50,651 nucleotides of DNA from Candidatus Nanoanaerosalina archaeon (GTDB lineage Archaea > Nanohalarchaeota > Nanosalinia > Nanosalinales > Nanoanaerosalinaceae). The notes under the pieces were generated by a model. The model worked only from the letters and a program-made list of their open reading frames with translations, did no database searches and had not been told where the DNA came from. The first letter of the stretch is position 1; every line of letters begins with the position of its first letter. The stretch covers positions 1 through 50,651 of the forward strand of contig JALDAH010000001.1 in NCBI GenBank assembly GCA_022729275.1, in the 5' to 3' direction. Below are positions 8,168 to 17,366 of the stretch, piece after piece. The translations under genes and the position numbers were made by a program.

Positions 8168-9355
8168 ATGAAAGCAATAATACTTGCAGCGGGAAACGGC
8201 ACCAGGATGAGACCTCTTGCAGAAAAAATTCCTAAACCTCTACTAAAGGTTGGAGGCAAACCCATCATTGATTACAATATCAGCAACATAAGAGACCATG
8301 TGGAAGAAATAATCATTGTAGCTGGTTACAAAAAAGAGATTATAGAGGAGAGATACGGAAGCGATGAAAAGATAAAGATTGTTGTACAAGATCCTCCGCT
8401 CGGAACAGCGGATGCAGCTCTAAAAGCGGAAAAGTTCATCGATGACACGGCTGTTATAATGAACGGAGACGATATATATGGAAAAGATGTCTCCAAACTT
8501 AAAAATTATGATAGAGCGTTTCTAGTAGCTGAATCCGAAACACCTGAAAAATTCGGTGTTTTTGAGAAAAAAGGCAAAAAAATCGTTGGTATAAAGGAAA
8601 AACCTGACAATCCTCCGTCTAATTTGGTCAATGTGGGTTGTTTCAAGGTCTGTAAGAACTTCTTCAATCACCTGAAGAAAGTTGAGAAATCCGAGAGAGG
8701 AGAGTACGAAATAACCGATGCGATGCAGGAGTATCTTGAAAAAGAAGATATAGGGTTTGTAAAGACGGATACATGGTACCCTTGCAGCTATCCATGGCAG
8801 CTATTGGAGGCTAATGAAAAAATACTTGGAAGTATTCATAGAAAAATTGATGGTGAAGTATCCGAATCAGCTGTGATAAATGGCGAAGTTATTGTGGAGA
8901 AAGGAGCTGTGATAAAGGAAAACACAGTTATCGAGGGACCAGCAATAATAAAGAAAGGTTGTAGGATAGGTCCCATGGCTCACATAAGACCCTTTACTGT
9001 TATAGAAGAAGATGTCAAGATATCTAAATCAGAGGTCAAGAACTCTGTTGTCTGTGAAGGTACAGCACTTCCTCACTTCAATTATGTCGGGGATTCCTAC
9101 ATAGGAAAAAATGTTAACTTCGGTGCTGGTTCTATCACCGCGAACCTGAGAAACGATGGTGAAAACGTTAAGGTCAAGGTAAAGGGAGAGCTTCTTGAAA
9201 CAGGTAGGAAAAAGATAGGTGCCTTCGTGGGTTCAGATACCAAGATAGGAGTTAACTGTACGTTGAACCCTGGTGTAAAAGTAGGTGCTGATGTCATAAC
9301 TGATTCAAACATCCGTATAAATAAAGATGTGGGTAACGGAGAAGTACTTAAATGA
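8168..9355 (+). CDS. glmU: GlmU-like bifunctional sugar-1-P nucleotidyltransferase/acetyltransferase
   Basis: This 395-residue enzyme has an N-terminal nucleotidyltransferase domain with the signature MKAIILAAGNGTRMRPL and KPLLKVGGKP. A left-handed beta-helix acyltransferase domain follows from about residue 235. The C-terminal part has FNYVGDSYIGKNVNFGAG and GAFVGSDTKIGVNCTLNPG, typical of archaeal GlmU-type enzymes that acetylate glucosamine-1-P and then make UDP-GlcNAc. It heads an operon: its stop overlaps the start of the HAD gene by 4 bases (ATGA), and a phosphohexomutase follows. That mutase could act as GlmM, supplying GlcN-1-P, so the operon would run from GlcN-6-P to UDP-GlcNAc (inference). 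Confidence 0.85.
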   Translation: MKAIILAAGNGTRMRPLAEKIPKPLLKVGGKPIIDYNISNIRDHVEEIIIVAGYKKEIIEERYGSDEKIKIVVQDPPLGTADAALKAEKFIDDTAVIMNGDDIYGKDVSKLKNYDRAFLVAESETPEKFGVFEKKGKKIVGIKEKPDNPPSNLVNVGCFKVCKNFFNHLKKVEKSERGEYEITDAMQEYLEKEDIGFVKTDTWYPCSYPWQLLEANEKILGSIHRKIDGEVSESAVINGEVIVEKGAVIKENTVIEGPAIIKKGCRIGPMAHIRPFTVIEEDVKISKSEVKNSVVCEGTALPHFNYVGDSYIGKNVNFGAGSITANLRNDGENVKVKVKGELLETGRKKIGAFVGSDTKIGVNCTLNPGVKVGADVITDSNIRINKDVGNGEVLK

Positions 9356-9876
9356 AGCTTGGACTGGACTTTGATGGGGTGTTATTTAACTCGAAACTTC
9401 TTAAAAAAAAGTTGGATGAAAAATATGATTGTTTCAGGGACAGTTATCAGGAACACAAAGACAACTGCCTATACAACAGTATATATGATTACAGAAGCCA
9501 GTGCGAAGAGATGGGTGTGAATTCAAAGGAATTCCTCAAGACGGTTAGAGATATCTCAAAGAACTGTCTATATGATGATATTGAAAGGTTGAACGATATA
9601 GATATCGAAAAGATCATAATCACAAGGGGTAAAAGGGATTTTCAGAGGGCTAAGATTGAAGGCTCGGGAATAATGGAGTACGTGGATGATTACAGAATAG
9701 TCGATGGATACTATTCCAAAAACTTTGAGGACATCGATATACTTATCGATGATACACTGGACGAACTTTATGGTTTTAATGGAAGGAAGATACATTTTGA
9801 CCGTGAAGAAGCTGATTTAGATCTTCTAATAACAACATTGGAAAGCTTCAACTACGTTGAGACAAAATTTCATTAA
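9352..9876 (+). CDS. HAD-like phosphatase-type protein
   Basis: The 174-residue product begins MKLGLDFDGVLFNS, the HAD motif I with the nucleophile Asp and the general acid Asp two residues later. Motif II is probably IIITRGKRD near residue 90. Motif III/IV is probably DIDILIDDT near residue 125, where paired Asp would bind Mg. The helical cap is small. It lies between GlmU-like and phosphohexomutase genes with a 4-base overlap upstream, suggesting a sugar-phosphate substrate, but HAD members vary too much to be specific. Confidence 0.75.
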   Translation: MKLGLDFDGVLFNSKLLKKKLDEKYDCFRDSYQEHKDNCLYNSIYDYRSQCEEMGVNSKEFLKTVRDISKNCLYDDIERLNDIDIEKIIITRGKRDFQRAKIEGSGIMEYVDDYRIVDGYYSKNFEDIDILIDDTLDELYGFNGRKIHFDREEADLDLLITTLESFNYVETKFH

Positions 9877-9883
9877 TAGAAAA

Positions 9884-11179
9884 ATGGATCCGAGAAAAGT
9901 ATTCAAAAGGTATGACATAAGAGGAGAGTATCCAAGAGAGATTGATGAAAATTTTTCTGAGGATATAGGTAAAGCCACAGGTACTTTCTCATTAAAAAAA
10001 GGGGTTAACAAGATTATTGTTTCAAGGGATAACAGAGAGTCATCTAAACATGTAAAGAAAGCTCTTATAGACGGCCTGAGATATACAGGTGTCAACATAA
10101 TAGATATAGGTGAAGGACCAACCGATAGACTTGCTATAGCTGCCAAGATACATGGAGCTATTGGGATACAGGTAACAGCATCACATCTTTCATGGGATAA
10201 AACAGGTTTCAAGATGGTCTACAGAAAGGGTAACGGCTTCAGCAACGATGACATGGATGAGATAAAAAAAACTTTTCTTGAAAAAGACTTTGTAACCAGG
10301 GGAGAAAGCTTCGAGATAGATAATTCTTTTGAGTTCGACGAAACATATGAGGAGGAATTACTGGACTATATAGGAGATATAAACGGCAGAAAAAGGAAAG
10401 TTGTTCTTGACTGTTGTAATGGTACCGCCAAGAGGTTCGCACCTAGAATTTTTGAGAAACTTGGATTCCATGTGATTGAAGCAGAGAGAGAAGAAATAGA
10501 CCCTTATCCTAGAGAAGAAAACAGGAAATTCGTTGAAAAAATGGTTAAGGAATCGGATGCAATTCTAGGGATAGGTTTCGATCCTGATGCTGATCGTGTA
10601 TATGTCATACATCCTGAAAAAGGTTGGATAGATGGCAACAATATCATATACTGTTTGATAAAAATGAAAGGTGCTGAAAAGGTTGCTTTATCTGTGGACA
10701 CATCTAAAATAGTTGAGAACACAGGTGCTGATATCAGATATTCGAGGGTTGGAGATATATTCGTATCAGAACTTGGTTTAGATATGGAAGCTGATCTTTT
10801 GGGCGAACCCAATGGACACTACGCTTTGACCGATTTCTGCTGGTACAACTCGGGTATCATGATAGGAGCCTATATTGCGAACAATGAAGAAGAATTCTCA
10901 GAACTGCTCGATGAGATACCTAAAAATCATACCGTAAACAGAAATTTACAGACCACAGGGAAAGCTGCAAAGATGAGAAAGATAGAGAAAGCTATAAAGT
11001 ATGTTGTAAATAACTTCGATGTCTTGAACAATATTGACGGTATTAAATTCGAGGGTGAAGGTTTCACAGCTCTTATAAGATCTTCAGGTACCAGCAACAA
11101 GATAAGGATAACGGTGAACGGTGAAAAAAAGTCCAGGGTTGAAGAAATTGCTGATATGCTTTATGAACTGCTTTCCTGA
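9884..11179 (+). CDS. Phosphohexomutase (phosphomannomutase / phosphoglucosamine mutase family)
   Basis: 431 residues from MDPRKVFKRYDIRGEYP, the usual opening of archaeal alpha-D-phosphohexomutases. The phosphoserine loop is TASHLSWDKTGFK, with Leu where TASHNP is classical. The metal loop is GFDPDADRVYV, the sugar-binding loop includes GEPNGHYAL, and the phosphate-binding loop is RSSGTSNKIRI near the end. The start at 9884 leaves 7 bases after the HAD gene. An upstream in-frame start at 9857 would overlap that gene. Operon position after GlmU-like suggests a GlmM role, but phosphomannomutase or phosphoglucomutase activity is equally possible. The 3' end overlaps the convergent glycosylase gene. 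Confidence 0.85.
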   Translation: MDPRKVFKRYDIRGEYPREIDENFSEDIGKATGTFSLKKGVNKIIVSRDNRESSKHVKKALIDGLRYTGVNIIDIGEGPTDRLAIAAKIHGAIGIQVTASHLSWDKTGFKMVYRKGNGFSNDDMDEIKKTFLEKDFVTRGESFEIDNSFEFDETYEEELLDYIGDINGRKRKVVLDCCNGTAKRFAPRIFEKLGFHVIEAEREEIDPYPREENRKFVEKMVKESDAILGIGFDPDADRVYVIHPEKGWIDGNNIIYCLIKMKGAEKVALSVDTSKIVENTGADIRYSRVGDIFVSELGLDMEADLLGEPNGHYALTDFCWYNSGIMIGAYIANNEEEFSELLDEIPKNHTVNRNLQTTGKAAKMRKIEKAIKYVVNNFDVLNNIDGIKFEGEGFTALIRSSGTSNKIRITVNGEKKSRVEEIADMLYELLS

Positions 11180-12042
11180 TTTCTTATGAAATGGAAAAGG
11201 TATTCCTGAGCATACCCCACTTTTTTTTCCCCAAAATAATCTCTAAAATTATCTCCTAGCCTGAAATAATTTTTGTCATATTTTTCAGGATAGTACCTCT
11301 TAACGGCTTTTTTGATCCATGTATCAACCGGAAAGGCTTCAAGTTTTCCAACACCAAATAGAAGGACGCAGTCAGCGACCTTGTTTCCAACCCCGAAAAG
11401 CTTTTTAATCTCGTTATGAGCTTCCCTGTACTCCATTTCAACAAGGTTTTTCGGCTCCACTATTCCTTTTAAAATCTGTTCTACTGTTTTAACAATGTAT
11501 TTAGCTCGGTAACCTATACCTAAATCTCTTAAATCCTCTTCAGAGGCTTTTGAAAGCTGTTTAACATTTGGAAACTGTAAGAAAGTTTCTCCACCAACCT
11601 TTATTTTATCTCCAAAACGCTCTGCAATACCATTGAACATCTTCTTTATTCTTGGAATTCTCATCTGTGGACTGCAGAGATATGATATTAGGCAAGGGAA
11701 AAAATCGTCTTTTATCAGTCTCATACCTGTGTATTTATCCAGAGCTCTGTCAAGTATATCGTCCTTTCCCCTCAAATCTTCCTTGATATCAGTTATTGAA
11801 TCATATAGATGAAATCTTTCTTCGATCTGTTTTTCCATACCTCCTGTAGCCTTGTAGAATAACCTGTCATCTTTTTGCCACAGTATCAGAACATTACCCT
11901 TGGATGTGGTGAAATACTTGTCGCCTTCTCCACTGTAAAGTGTACCTTCTGAGAGTCTGTACCATGAAAATGTTTGGCCAACCTCCAGTGTCGTCTCAAG
12001 ATCCAGTTCGTCTCTTGAAATATTCAAGTAACCTTCCTTCAT
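11161..12042 (-). CDS. OGG1-type DNA glycosylase/AP lyase (HhH-GPD)
   Basis: The 293-residue enzyme is of the helix-hairpin-helix GPD superfamily, which removes oxidised bases such as 8-oxoguanine and can cut the abasic strand. The N-terminal TBP-like domain has VGQTFSWYRL, as in OGG1. The hairpin and active site read LFGVGNKVADCVLLFG, with the Schiff-base Lys in GNKVADC. The catalytic Asp is in FPVDTWIKKAV near residue 245. ATG at 12042 is preferred to the TTG codon just upstream. It is convergent with the phosphohexomutase and overlaps it by 19 bases. Confidence 0.85.
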   Translation of the reverse strand: MKEGYLNISRDELDLETTLEVGQTFSWYRLSEGTLYSGEGDKYFTTSKGNVLILWQKDDRLFYKATGGMEKQIEERFHLYDSITDIKEDLRGKDDILDRALDKYTGMRLIKDDFFPCLISYLCSPQMRIPRIKKMFNGIAERFGDKIKVGGETFLQFPNVKQLSKASEEDLRDLGIGYRAKYIVKTVEQILKGIVEPKNLVEMEYREAHNEIKKLFGVGNKVADCVLLFGVGKLEAFPVDTWIKKAVKRYYPEKYDKNYFRLGDNFRDYFGEKKVGYAQEYLFHFIRNQESSS

Positions 12043-12078
12043 CAAGAAGTTTTTTGGTTCACAACACTTTTTAAATTG

Positions 12079-12258
12079 TCACTGATCGCCGCTTTTGAAC
12101 CTGAAAAAATCATCTCCCTTATCACTGTCAGGTTTCTTAGAAGCTTTTTTTGCCTTTCTCGGGTCGTATGTCCTTCCACATTTGTGGCACTTCACTTTTT
12201 TCAAAGCATTTGATTTTTGTTTGAATCCGCATTCAGGACAAACATAGTACTTAGCCAT
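12079..12258 (-). CDS. Small zinc-ribbon protein
   Basis: A 59-residue protein, MAKYYVCPECGFKQKSN at the start, with CPEC and CHKC pairs (residues 7-10 and 24-27) forming one zinc ribbon. The rest is basic and then acidic (RKAKKASKK, DKGDDFF), suggesting nucleic-acid or protein contact. It resembles small archaeal zinc-ribbon proteins of unknown role. It lies between the glycosylase and nadM on the same strand, 36 bases downstream of the former's start region. Confidence 0.75.
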   Translation of the reverse strand: MAKYYVCPECGFKQKSNALKKVKCHKCGRTYDPRKAKKASKKPDSDKGDDFFRFKSGDQ

Positions 12259-12301
12259 AAGAAAAATTCATCGAGGAATTCTTAAACAACTTTCCTATTT
12301 T

Positions 12302-12802
12302 TTAATCGCCATCTTCATCGATGGACATCATTCTCTTCTGAAAGTTGAACTGTTCAAGAAGCTGTCTGGAGCAGTGAGGAACCAGTTTCTTCCACCCTTC
12401 TTCTTCTCTAGACGCCAAATCTCTTATTACTGTTCCCCGGAACTTTTCCCTGTTCAAAAAATCGGGTTCCTCCACTTCATAGCCTTCCTCTTCAAAACAG
12501 CTTTTGGTCCACTCGTTTCCCGAAACAATCTTTTCGAAACTTAATTTTCTTTCTATACACCGTACCCATTCCTTGTCTTTATCCTTATCAGGTACAGGGA
12601 ATACATCTATGCCTGGAAAACAGTTATTGATAATTTTTCTTCTCTCATTGAACGATAAAGGGTTTTTAAAAGTGTTGATCTTCTCTGAGCTTCCTACAAC
12701 GATGACAGGTCTGCACTCTTTTTTTAATCGAGTGATTACGTGTTTGTGTCCTCTGTGGAAGGGCTGGAATCTACCTATGAAGATTTTTATTGTGATGGAC
12801 AA
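12302..12802 (-). CDS. nadM: Nicotinamide-nucleotide adenylyltransferase
   Basis: This 166-residue enzyme makes NAD from NMN and ATP. The cytidylyltransferase-like signature is FIGRFQPFHRGHKHVI at residue 8, with the HxGH histidines. The second ATP-binding motif is FRGTVIRDL near residue 122 (usually ISGTxIR). SGNEWTKS near residue 94 matches the nicotinamide-binding region. Length is typical for archaeal NadM. The start is TTG at 12802, directed by AGGAGGTAT immediately upstream, which lies within the end of tpiA, so the two are coupled. Confidence 0.9.
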   Translation of the reverse strand: MSITIKIFIGRFQPFHRGHKHVITRLKKECRPVIVVGSSEKINTFKNPLSFNERRKIINNCFPGIDVFPVPDKDKDKEWVRCIERKLSFEKIVSGNEWTKSCFEEEGYEVEEPDFLNREKFRGTVIRDLASREEEGWKKLVPHCSRQLLEQFNFQKRMMSIDEDGD

Positions 12803-12811
12803 ATACCTCCT

Positions 12812-13465
12812 TCAAAGGCTTCTTAAAAGGTTTTTAATGGCTTCTTTCTGTTTATCAGCCTTAACTATACCTGATGCAACTAATACTCCTATTGAACCAA
12901 GTTCCAGCGCTTTTTCTACATCTTTATGAGTTTTAACACCTGCCCCTGTTAAAACTGGTGTTTCAACCACCTTCACAACTTTCCTAAGAACTTCTGGTTT
13001 GGCCTCTGAGACAGAGATGTCTCCACCTATCAGCTCTGGTGGTTCATATGCAATAAAGTCAGGTCCGAAAGAATCCACTTTTTCAGCCAGTTCTACTGTA
13101 TCAACACATACCAGAGAGGTAAGTGAGAGTTCTGTGCATCTCTTAATATTTTTTTCTATTTTTTCAGTAGGTATCTGATCCTCTGAATGGTTTATAAGGG
13201 TTCCAGAAGCACCATTGTATTTCAGGGTTTCAGGTATATCTTTCCCAGTATTAGAACCATATCTCTCCGAATCCACATGTTGTGCATAAACAGGTAGAGA
13301 TACCTTCTTGGATAATCTGAAAATATCTGTGTTTTGAACCACCAAAACGATGTTCTTACCGGTCTCTCTACTCAATTTCTCACATCTTTTGGCAAGTTTA
13401 ACGGCTTTCTCCTTTGAACCTCTTTTGTATGTCTTGAGATTCACAACGAGTGATGGTGTTCTCAT
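12812..13465 (-). CDS. tpiA: Triosephosphate isomerase, archaeal type
   Basis: 217 residues from MRTPSLVVNLKTYKRGS. This short archaeal form interconverts dihydroxyacetone phosphate and glyceraldehyde-3-phosphate. The substrate Lys is in NLKTY, the electrophilic His in YAQHVD near residue 80, and the catalytic Glu with flexible loop in AYEPPELIGG near residue 130. Phosphate contacts are in LTGAGVKT and GVLVASGIVKA. ATG at 13465 is preferred to a GTG 14 codons upstream because conserved sequence begins there. It is followed by nadM at 10 bases. Confidence 0.92.
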   Translation of the reverse strand: MRTPSLVVNLKTYKRGSKEKAVKLAKRCEKLSRETGKNIVLVVQNTDIFRLSKKVSLPVYAQHVDSERYGSNTGKDIPETLKYNGASGTLINHSEDQIPTEKIEKNIKRCTELSLTSLVCVDTVELAEKVDSFGPDFIAYEPPELIGGDISVSEAKPEVLRKVVKVVETPVLTGAGVKTHKDVEKALELGSIGVLVASGIVKADKQKEAIKNLLRSL

Positions 13466-13520
13466 AAACACTTTTACTAATCGACAAGTTTTAAATTGTA
13501 GGTTCACACCTTAACTTGTT

Positions 13521-14033
13521 ATGGTTACATCCAGGATACAGGAATTTTTCACTGAATTATCCGAATTTTATACGACCGAGCAGTTTATGTTTTTCTTCTT
13601 CATACAGATGGCCGTTCTTATATTGATAATTACTGATATGGCTTACAGGGACTTTACTACTGTAGAAAAAATTGCTTTGTTGGTAATAGTTGTTGTTTTA
13701 CCTGTACCCGGACCTGTTATTTATGCACTTTTTGTTATATTTAGGGATGAACCAGAAAAAAAAGTCAAGTGTCCTATGTGTAAGAGAGATATTGAAGTGA
13801 CCGATAAATGTCCTGAATGTAATTATGTGTTAGTTGTAAATAAAAAAGAAGATAAAGAATATATTTGTGGTTGTGGAAAAAAGTTTGAGACATGGATGGG
13901 CCTCAAGAAACATTCAAAGGGTTGTGAGAAATCAGAAAAAACAGTTGAAGAGAAAGATAATATTTGCGAAATCTGTGGAAGGTCTTTTGATACCTTAAAG
14001 GGTCTCAATATACACAAGAGCAAAAAACACTGA
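13521..14033 (+). CDS. Membrane protein with zinc ribbon and two C2H2-type fingers
   Basis: The 170-residue protein starts with two membrane helices (about 23-42 and 50-72) of the PLDc_N-like type, with VLPVPGPVIYALFVI between helix and cytoplasm. The cytoplasmic tail has a zinc ribbon CPMC...CPEC at about 83-100. Two finger-like units follow, CGCGKKFETWMGLKKHSKGC and CEICGRSFDTLKGLNIHKSKKH, the second a good C2H2 form. This joins a membrane anchor to nucleic-acid-type fingers. The stop lies directly against the end of the convergent hel308 gene. The function is unknown; a membrane-tethered DNA- or RNA-binding role is possible. Confidence 0.75.
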   Translation: MVTSRIQEFFTELSEFYTTEQFMFFFFIQMAVLILIITDMAYRDFTTVEKIALLVIVVVLPVPGPVIYALFVIFRDEPEKKVKCPMCKRDIEVTDKCPECNYVLVVNKKEDKEYICGCGKKFETWMGLKKHSKGCEKSEKTVEEKDNICEICGRSFDTLKGLNIHKSKKH

Positions 14034-16301
14034 TCAGAAGTAATCCATTATGTTCTCCTTGTCGAACACGTTCTCCTGACCAACCTGTTCCTTAAGTTTT
14101 TTAGCTGTCTTCTTACCTATAAGTTTTTTCAGTTTCGTGAACCCTGTCTCTCTTATATCCGTACTAGTTCTTATACCGTTATTGTATAACCTACGGGCTC
14201 TTACTCTTCCAATTTGTTTAAAACGTACAAGTTTAACAAGTTCTTCTTTAATACCATGCTGAATCCTTGTTCTCAATTTCCTGATATTATCATTAATATC
14301 CTCCCATCCTTTGAGATTGGTTAGCTCCTCTAATGAATATAGAAGCCAATCAGCATTGTTCACCTTTGCCCTGATACCTCCGGGTGTTATTCCGAACTTT
14401 TCCATCATCCTGTCCTCCTCCACCTCTTCAATCCAAGACTGCATCATTATAGCGGTCTTGAAAGATTCAAGGAAAGATTCATAGTCGGGATTCCATGGAT
14501 CAGGAGGTCTTTTAAACAACTTTTTCTCCTCCCTTCCAACTATATCCTCAAGATCCGCTACTTCTTTATTCTTAACTCTAAGTAATGGTTTCATCTCAAC
14601 TGTCTGGCATAACATGTTCAACAATGGTAATGATGTGGAAGAACCTCTTTTCGACTCCATACAATCTATAAAGTGGTAAGCAGTTTCAGGGTCAATGTAA
14701 AGTTCGGCTATCCTTCTCCCTATCCTCGTGGGTTTGAAACTGTTGTCCTCAAGTATATGAATAAAGTCGTACTCCTCCAGTTTTTCAGATACACCCATCA
14801 GTTTGTTTTCTATCTCACCTATATCGCCGTACTGATAAGCATAGAAAGTTTCTGAGAAAAATGATTTAAGCTGATTAAAGTTTTCAACAAATCCTGTTGC
14901 TATAAGAGAAAGTGTGTGCATCCTAAGTACCGGTTCTACCGCAAGTTTTGAGTATATGTTTTCGGGTTCCCCAAGTATATATCTATCACGTATTTCTTTT
15001 TTCATTCCCTGGTTTTTTGCAACTGATACTGCCTGTCCCTCCGAATGATGTTCTGGTCTTCCTGCTCTTCCAGCCATCTGTTTGTACTCCAGTACAGGTA
15101 TAAAGTTTAGACCAGAATCAGTATATCTCTTAAGATCTCTGATAATAATCCTGAAGGCAGGCAATGAAACACCTGCTGCTAGTGTCGGTGTCGCCGAGAC
15201 CGATTTGATGATATCTCTTCTGAAAGCTTCTTCCACCATTTTTCTCTGCTGAGATGTTAGACCAGCATGGTGGAAAGCTGAACCATTTTTCACACACCTT
15301 GAAAGTCGCTTACACTGTTTTGTCGGGCTTCCAAGTACTTCTCTTATATCCTCTGATAACTCTTCAAGCTTCTTTAAATCTTCTCTATCTAAAAAGCTTT
15401 TACATACTTTTCCAACCTTCTCAGCCTCAGCTTCCGCACTTTTTCTGGAATTCACAAAATTTATGGTCTGTTTATTTCCTTCTAAAGCATCCTGAAAAAG
15501 ATCAAGTGTGGGTTTGGAGTTCTTTTTCCCTATATCCTGCGACTCCGTTTCTATTTTTTCTTCAGCTTTTTCCTCCTCAAGCTTCTCTGATCCTCTCTTA
15601 AATAACTCATTCTCGCTCCTTGAACTAATATTCACGTCTTCTTTGTTCAAAAAAAACTCGATCTCTCCATCCCAATAAACACCCTCTTTTAGCTCTACAG
15701 GTCTGTAATTAGATTCAACAAGTACGGAATCAAGCCAATCAGCTAGAACATCAGAATTGTTAATGGTTGCGGACAGACCCAACAGCTGAAACTCCATGAG
15801 CTCTCTTAACCTTGTAAGGGTAACTTCCAATGTAGGACCTCGACTTTTCGAGTTCAAAAGGTGTATCTCATCCTCCACCACAAGATCAACATCTCTTATC
15901 CATGTAGGGTTATGTCTCAGAACAGCGTCTAGTTTTTCTACAGTCATGACTATTAGATCTTTGGAAGATAGACCTGAACCCGAGGAATCCTTGTCCCCAA
16001 TACTTATAGAAACATTATAATCATTGCCAAAGAGTTTCCGGTAATCCCTGTATTTTTCAGATGCAAGGGCTTTTAGTGGGACAAGATAAATGGCTTTTTT
16101 TCCTCTTTCAAGAACCTTTGAAATCGCCAAAGTAGCTATAAGAGTTTTTCCAGAAGCTGTTGGAGATGAAACTATCATACTCTTTCCTTTTAAAACTCCT
16201 TTGTCTACGGCCTGTTCCTGAGGTGGGTTGAGTTCCCTTATGCCTTTATTCAAAAGTTTCTCCGAGAGATCTTCAGATATATCAAGTTCTGTTACTTCCA
16301 T
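14034..16301 (-). CDS. hel308: Hel308 (Ski2-like) DNA helicase
   Basis: The 755-residue product is a superfamily 2 helicase acting on stalled replication forks. The Q motif region NPPQEQAVDKG is near residue 25, Walker A is SPTASGKTLIA near 47, motif Ib LVPLKALASEKY is near 78, and the DExH box is VEDEIHLL near 142. Motif III is LLGLSATINN. Motif VI is QMAGRAGRPEH near 410. A helical ratchet and HhH-like end follow (FKQIGRVRARRLYNNGI, LKKLIGKKTAKKLKE). A Lys/Glu-rich stretch near residues 225-270 looks like a flexible insertion between the two RecA domains. Length is in the usual 700-750 range. Confidence 0.92.
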   Translation of the reverse strand: MEVTELDISEDLSEKLLNKGIRELNPPQEQAVDKGVLKGKSMIVSSPTASGKTLIATLAISKVLERGKKAIYLVPLKALASEKYRDYRKLFGNDYNVSISIGDKDSSGSGLSSKDLIVMTVEKLDAVLRHNPTWIRDVDLVVEDEIHLLNSKSRGPTLEVTLTRLRELMEFQLLGLSATINNSDVLADWLDSVLVESNYRPVELKEGVYWDGEIEFFLNKEDVNISSRSENELFKRGSEKLEEEKAEEKIETESQDIGKKNSKPTLDLFQDALEGNKQTINFVNSRKSAEAEAEKVGKVCKSFLDREDLKKLEELSEDIREVLGSPTKQCKRLSRCVKNGSAFHHAGLTSQQRKMVEEAFRRDIIKSVSATPTLAAGVSLPAFRIIIRDLKRYTDSGLNFIPVLEYKQMAGRAGRPEHHSEGQAVSVAKNQGMKKEIRDRYILGEPENIYSKLAVEPVLRMHTLSLIATGFVENFNQLKSFFSETFYAYQYGDIGEIENKLMGVSEKLEEYDFIHILEDNSFKPTRIGRRIAELYIDPETAYHFIDCMESKRGSSTSLPLLNMLCQTVEMKPLLRVKNKEVADLEDIVGREEKKLFKRPPDPWNPDYESFLESFKTAIMMQSWIEEVEEDRMMEKFGITPGGIRAKVNNADWLLYSLEELTNLKGWEDINDNIRKLRTRIQHGIKEELVKLVRFKQIGRVRARRLYNNGIRTSTDIRETGFTKLKKLIGKKTAKKLKEQVGQENVFDKENIMDYF

Positions 16302-16400
16302 CGATACACATAATTTTTTTGTAGAGAATGATTTTTAACCATAAACGTTTACAAAGTCTTGAAGTGTAACATTTTATTAGGGGTAAACTTTATTTTAATT

Positions 16401-17366
16401 ATGGGAGAAAAAGTTTTAGCTTTTGAGACAGGAGGTTCGACTATTTTGTCGGGTATAATAGACCAGGAATACTCCAAGATTTATGGATTGAACAAGAAAA
16501 AAATCATAAGTGATAACAAGAGAGATTATATGAAAGACATTCTCCTATGCATAGAAGAAACATTAAAACAATCATCTTTTTCACTCAAAGAAATCACTTC
16601 CATAGGAGTAGTTTCAGCTGGAAAATGGAATTTCAAAAATGGTTTTGTCACACCTCCCAACCTTCCATTCAGGACAGAACCTATACCTGTAGCCAAAAGG
16701 ATTCAGAAAAATTTTGAGAAACCAGTTTACATGGAAAACGATGTTAATGCAGGTGTACTGGCTGAAGTGCTTTTTGGACATGGCAAAAAATCTGATTCGA
16801 GATATATAGGTTATCTTACAATTAGTAGTGGTATAGGCCTTGGTTTATATGATAAACAAAAAGAAGAGATTTTTTCAGGGGAAACAGGACAGGCACCAGA
16901 AGTGGGTCACAACGTTGTGGAAAAAAACGGTTTGAAATGTGGATGCGGTGGGAGAGGCCACTGGGAAAGTTATGGTTCAGGAAACGGGGTTGTAAATCTC
17001 TACGAAAAAATCCACGGAGAAAAAATGAGTGCAAAAGAGATATATGAGACAGCCTTTGAAGATGATGAAAAATCTTTAGAAGTCGTGGAAAAGGCAGCAG
17101 AATACAACGCCATAGGTGTAGGACAAATAATAAATGCCTATCAGCCAGGTCTCTTGGTTTTCGGAGGCACACCTGTATTTAAATCCAAGGAAATGGTATT
17201 TGGGAAGTTGAAAAAACTAATTGAGAACCCTACTAGAAACCATGAATACACATATATAGATGAGGAAAACATGCCCGAATTAAGAGTTTCTGAATTAGGT
17301 GAGAAGAACATTCTTCTGGGTGCTGGTGCGATAGCTCTAAAAAAATTCAATGACAAACGTCTATAA
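16401..17366 (+). CDS. ROK family sugar kinase
   Basis: 321 residues from MGEKVLAFETGGSTILSG. ROK proteins are glucokinases or kinases of related sugars. Phosphate loop 1 is FETGGSTI, the sugar-binding segment is YMENDVNAGVLAEVLFG near residue 115, and the conserved GHNVVEKNGLKCGCGGRGHWES near residue 175 holds the zinc site. The usual third Cys is replaced by His (GHWE). ISSGIGLGLY is the central phosphate-binding turn. No HTH domain is present, so it is a kinase rather than a repressor. ATG at 16401 is preferred to an earlier in-frame start at 16359. It converges on nnrD with a 6-base overlap. Confidence 0.85.
   Translation: MGEKVLAFETGGSTILSGIIDQEYSKIYGLNKKKIISDNKRDYMKDILLCIEETLKQSSFSLKEITSIGVVSAGKWNFKNGFVTPPNLPFRTEPIPVAKRIQKNFEKPVYMENDVNAGVLAEVLFGHGKKSDSRYIGYLTISSGIGLGLYDKQKEEIFSGETGQAPEVGHNVVEKNGLKCGCGGRGHWESYGSGNGVVNLYEKIHGEKMSAKEIYETAFEDDEKSLEVVEKAAEYNAIGVGQIINAYQPGLLVFGGTPVFKSKEMVFGKLKKLIENPTRNHEYTYIDEENMPELRVSELGEKNILLGAGAIALKKFNDKRL

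Noticed and set aside
15254..15601. 115-codon plus-strand frame opposite hel308
   Set aside because: It is antisense to conserved helicase sequence, with shadow-like composition and no start signal.
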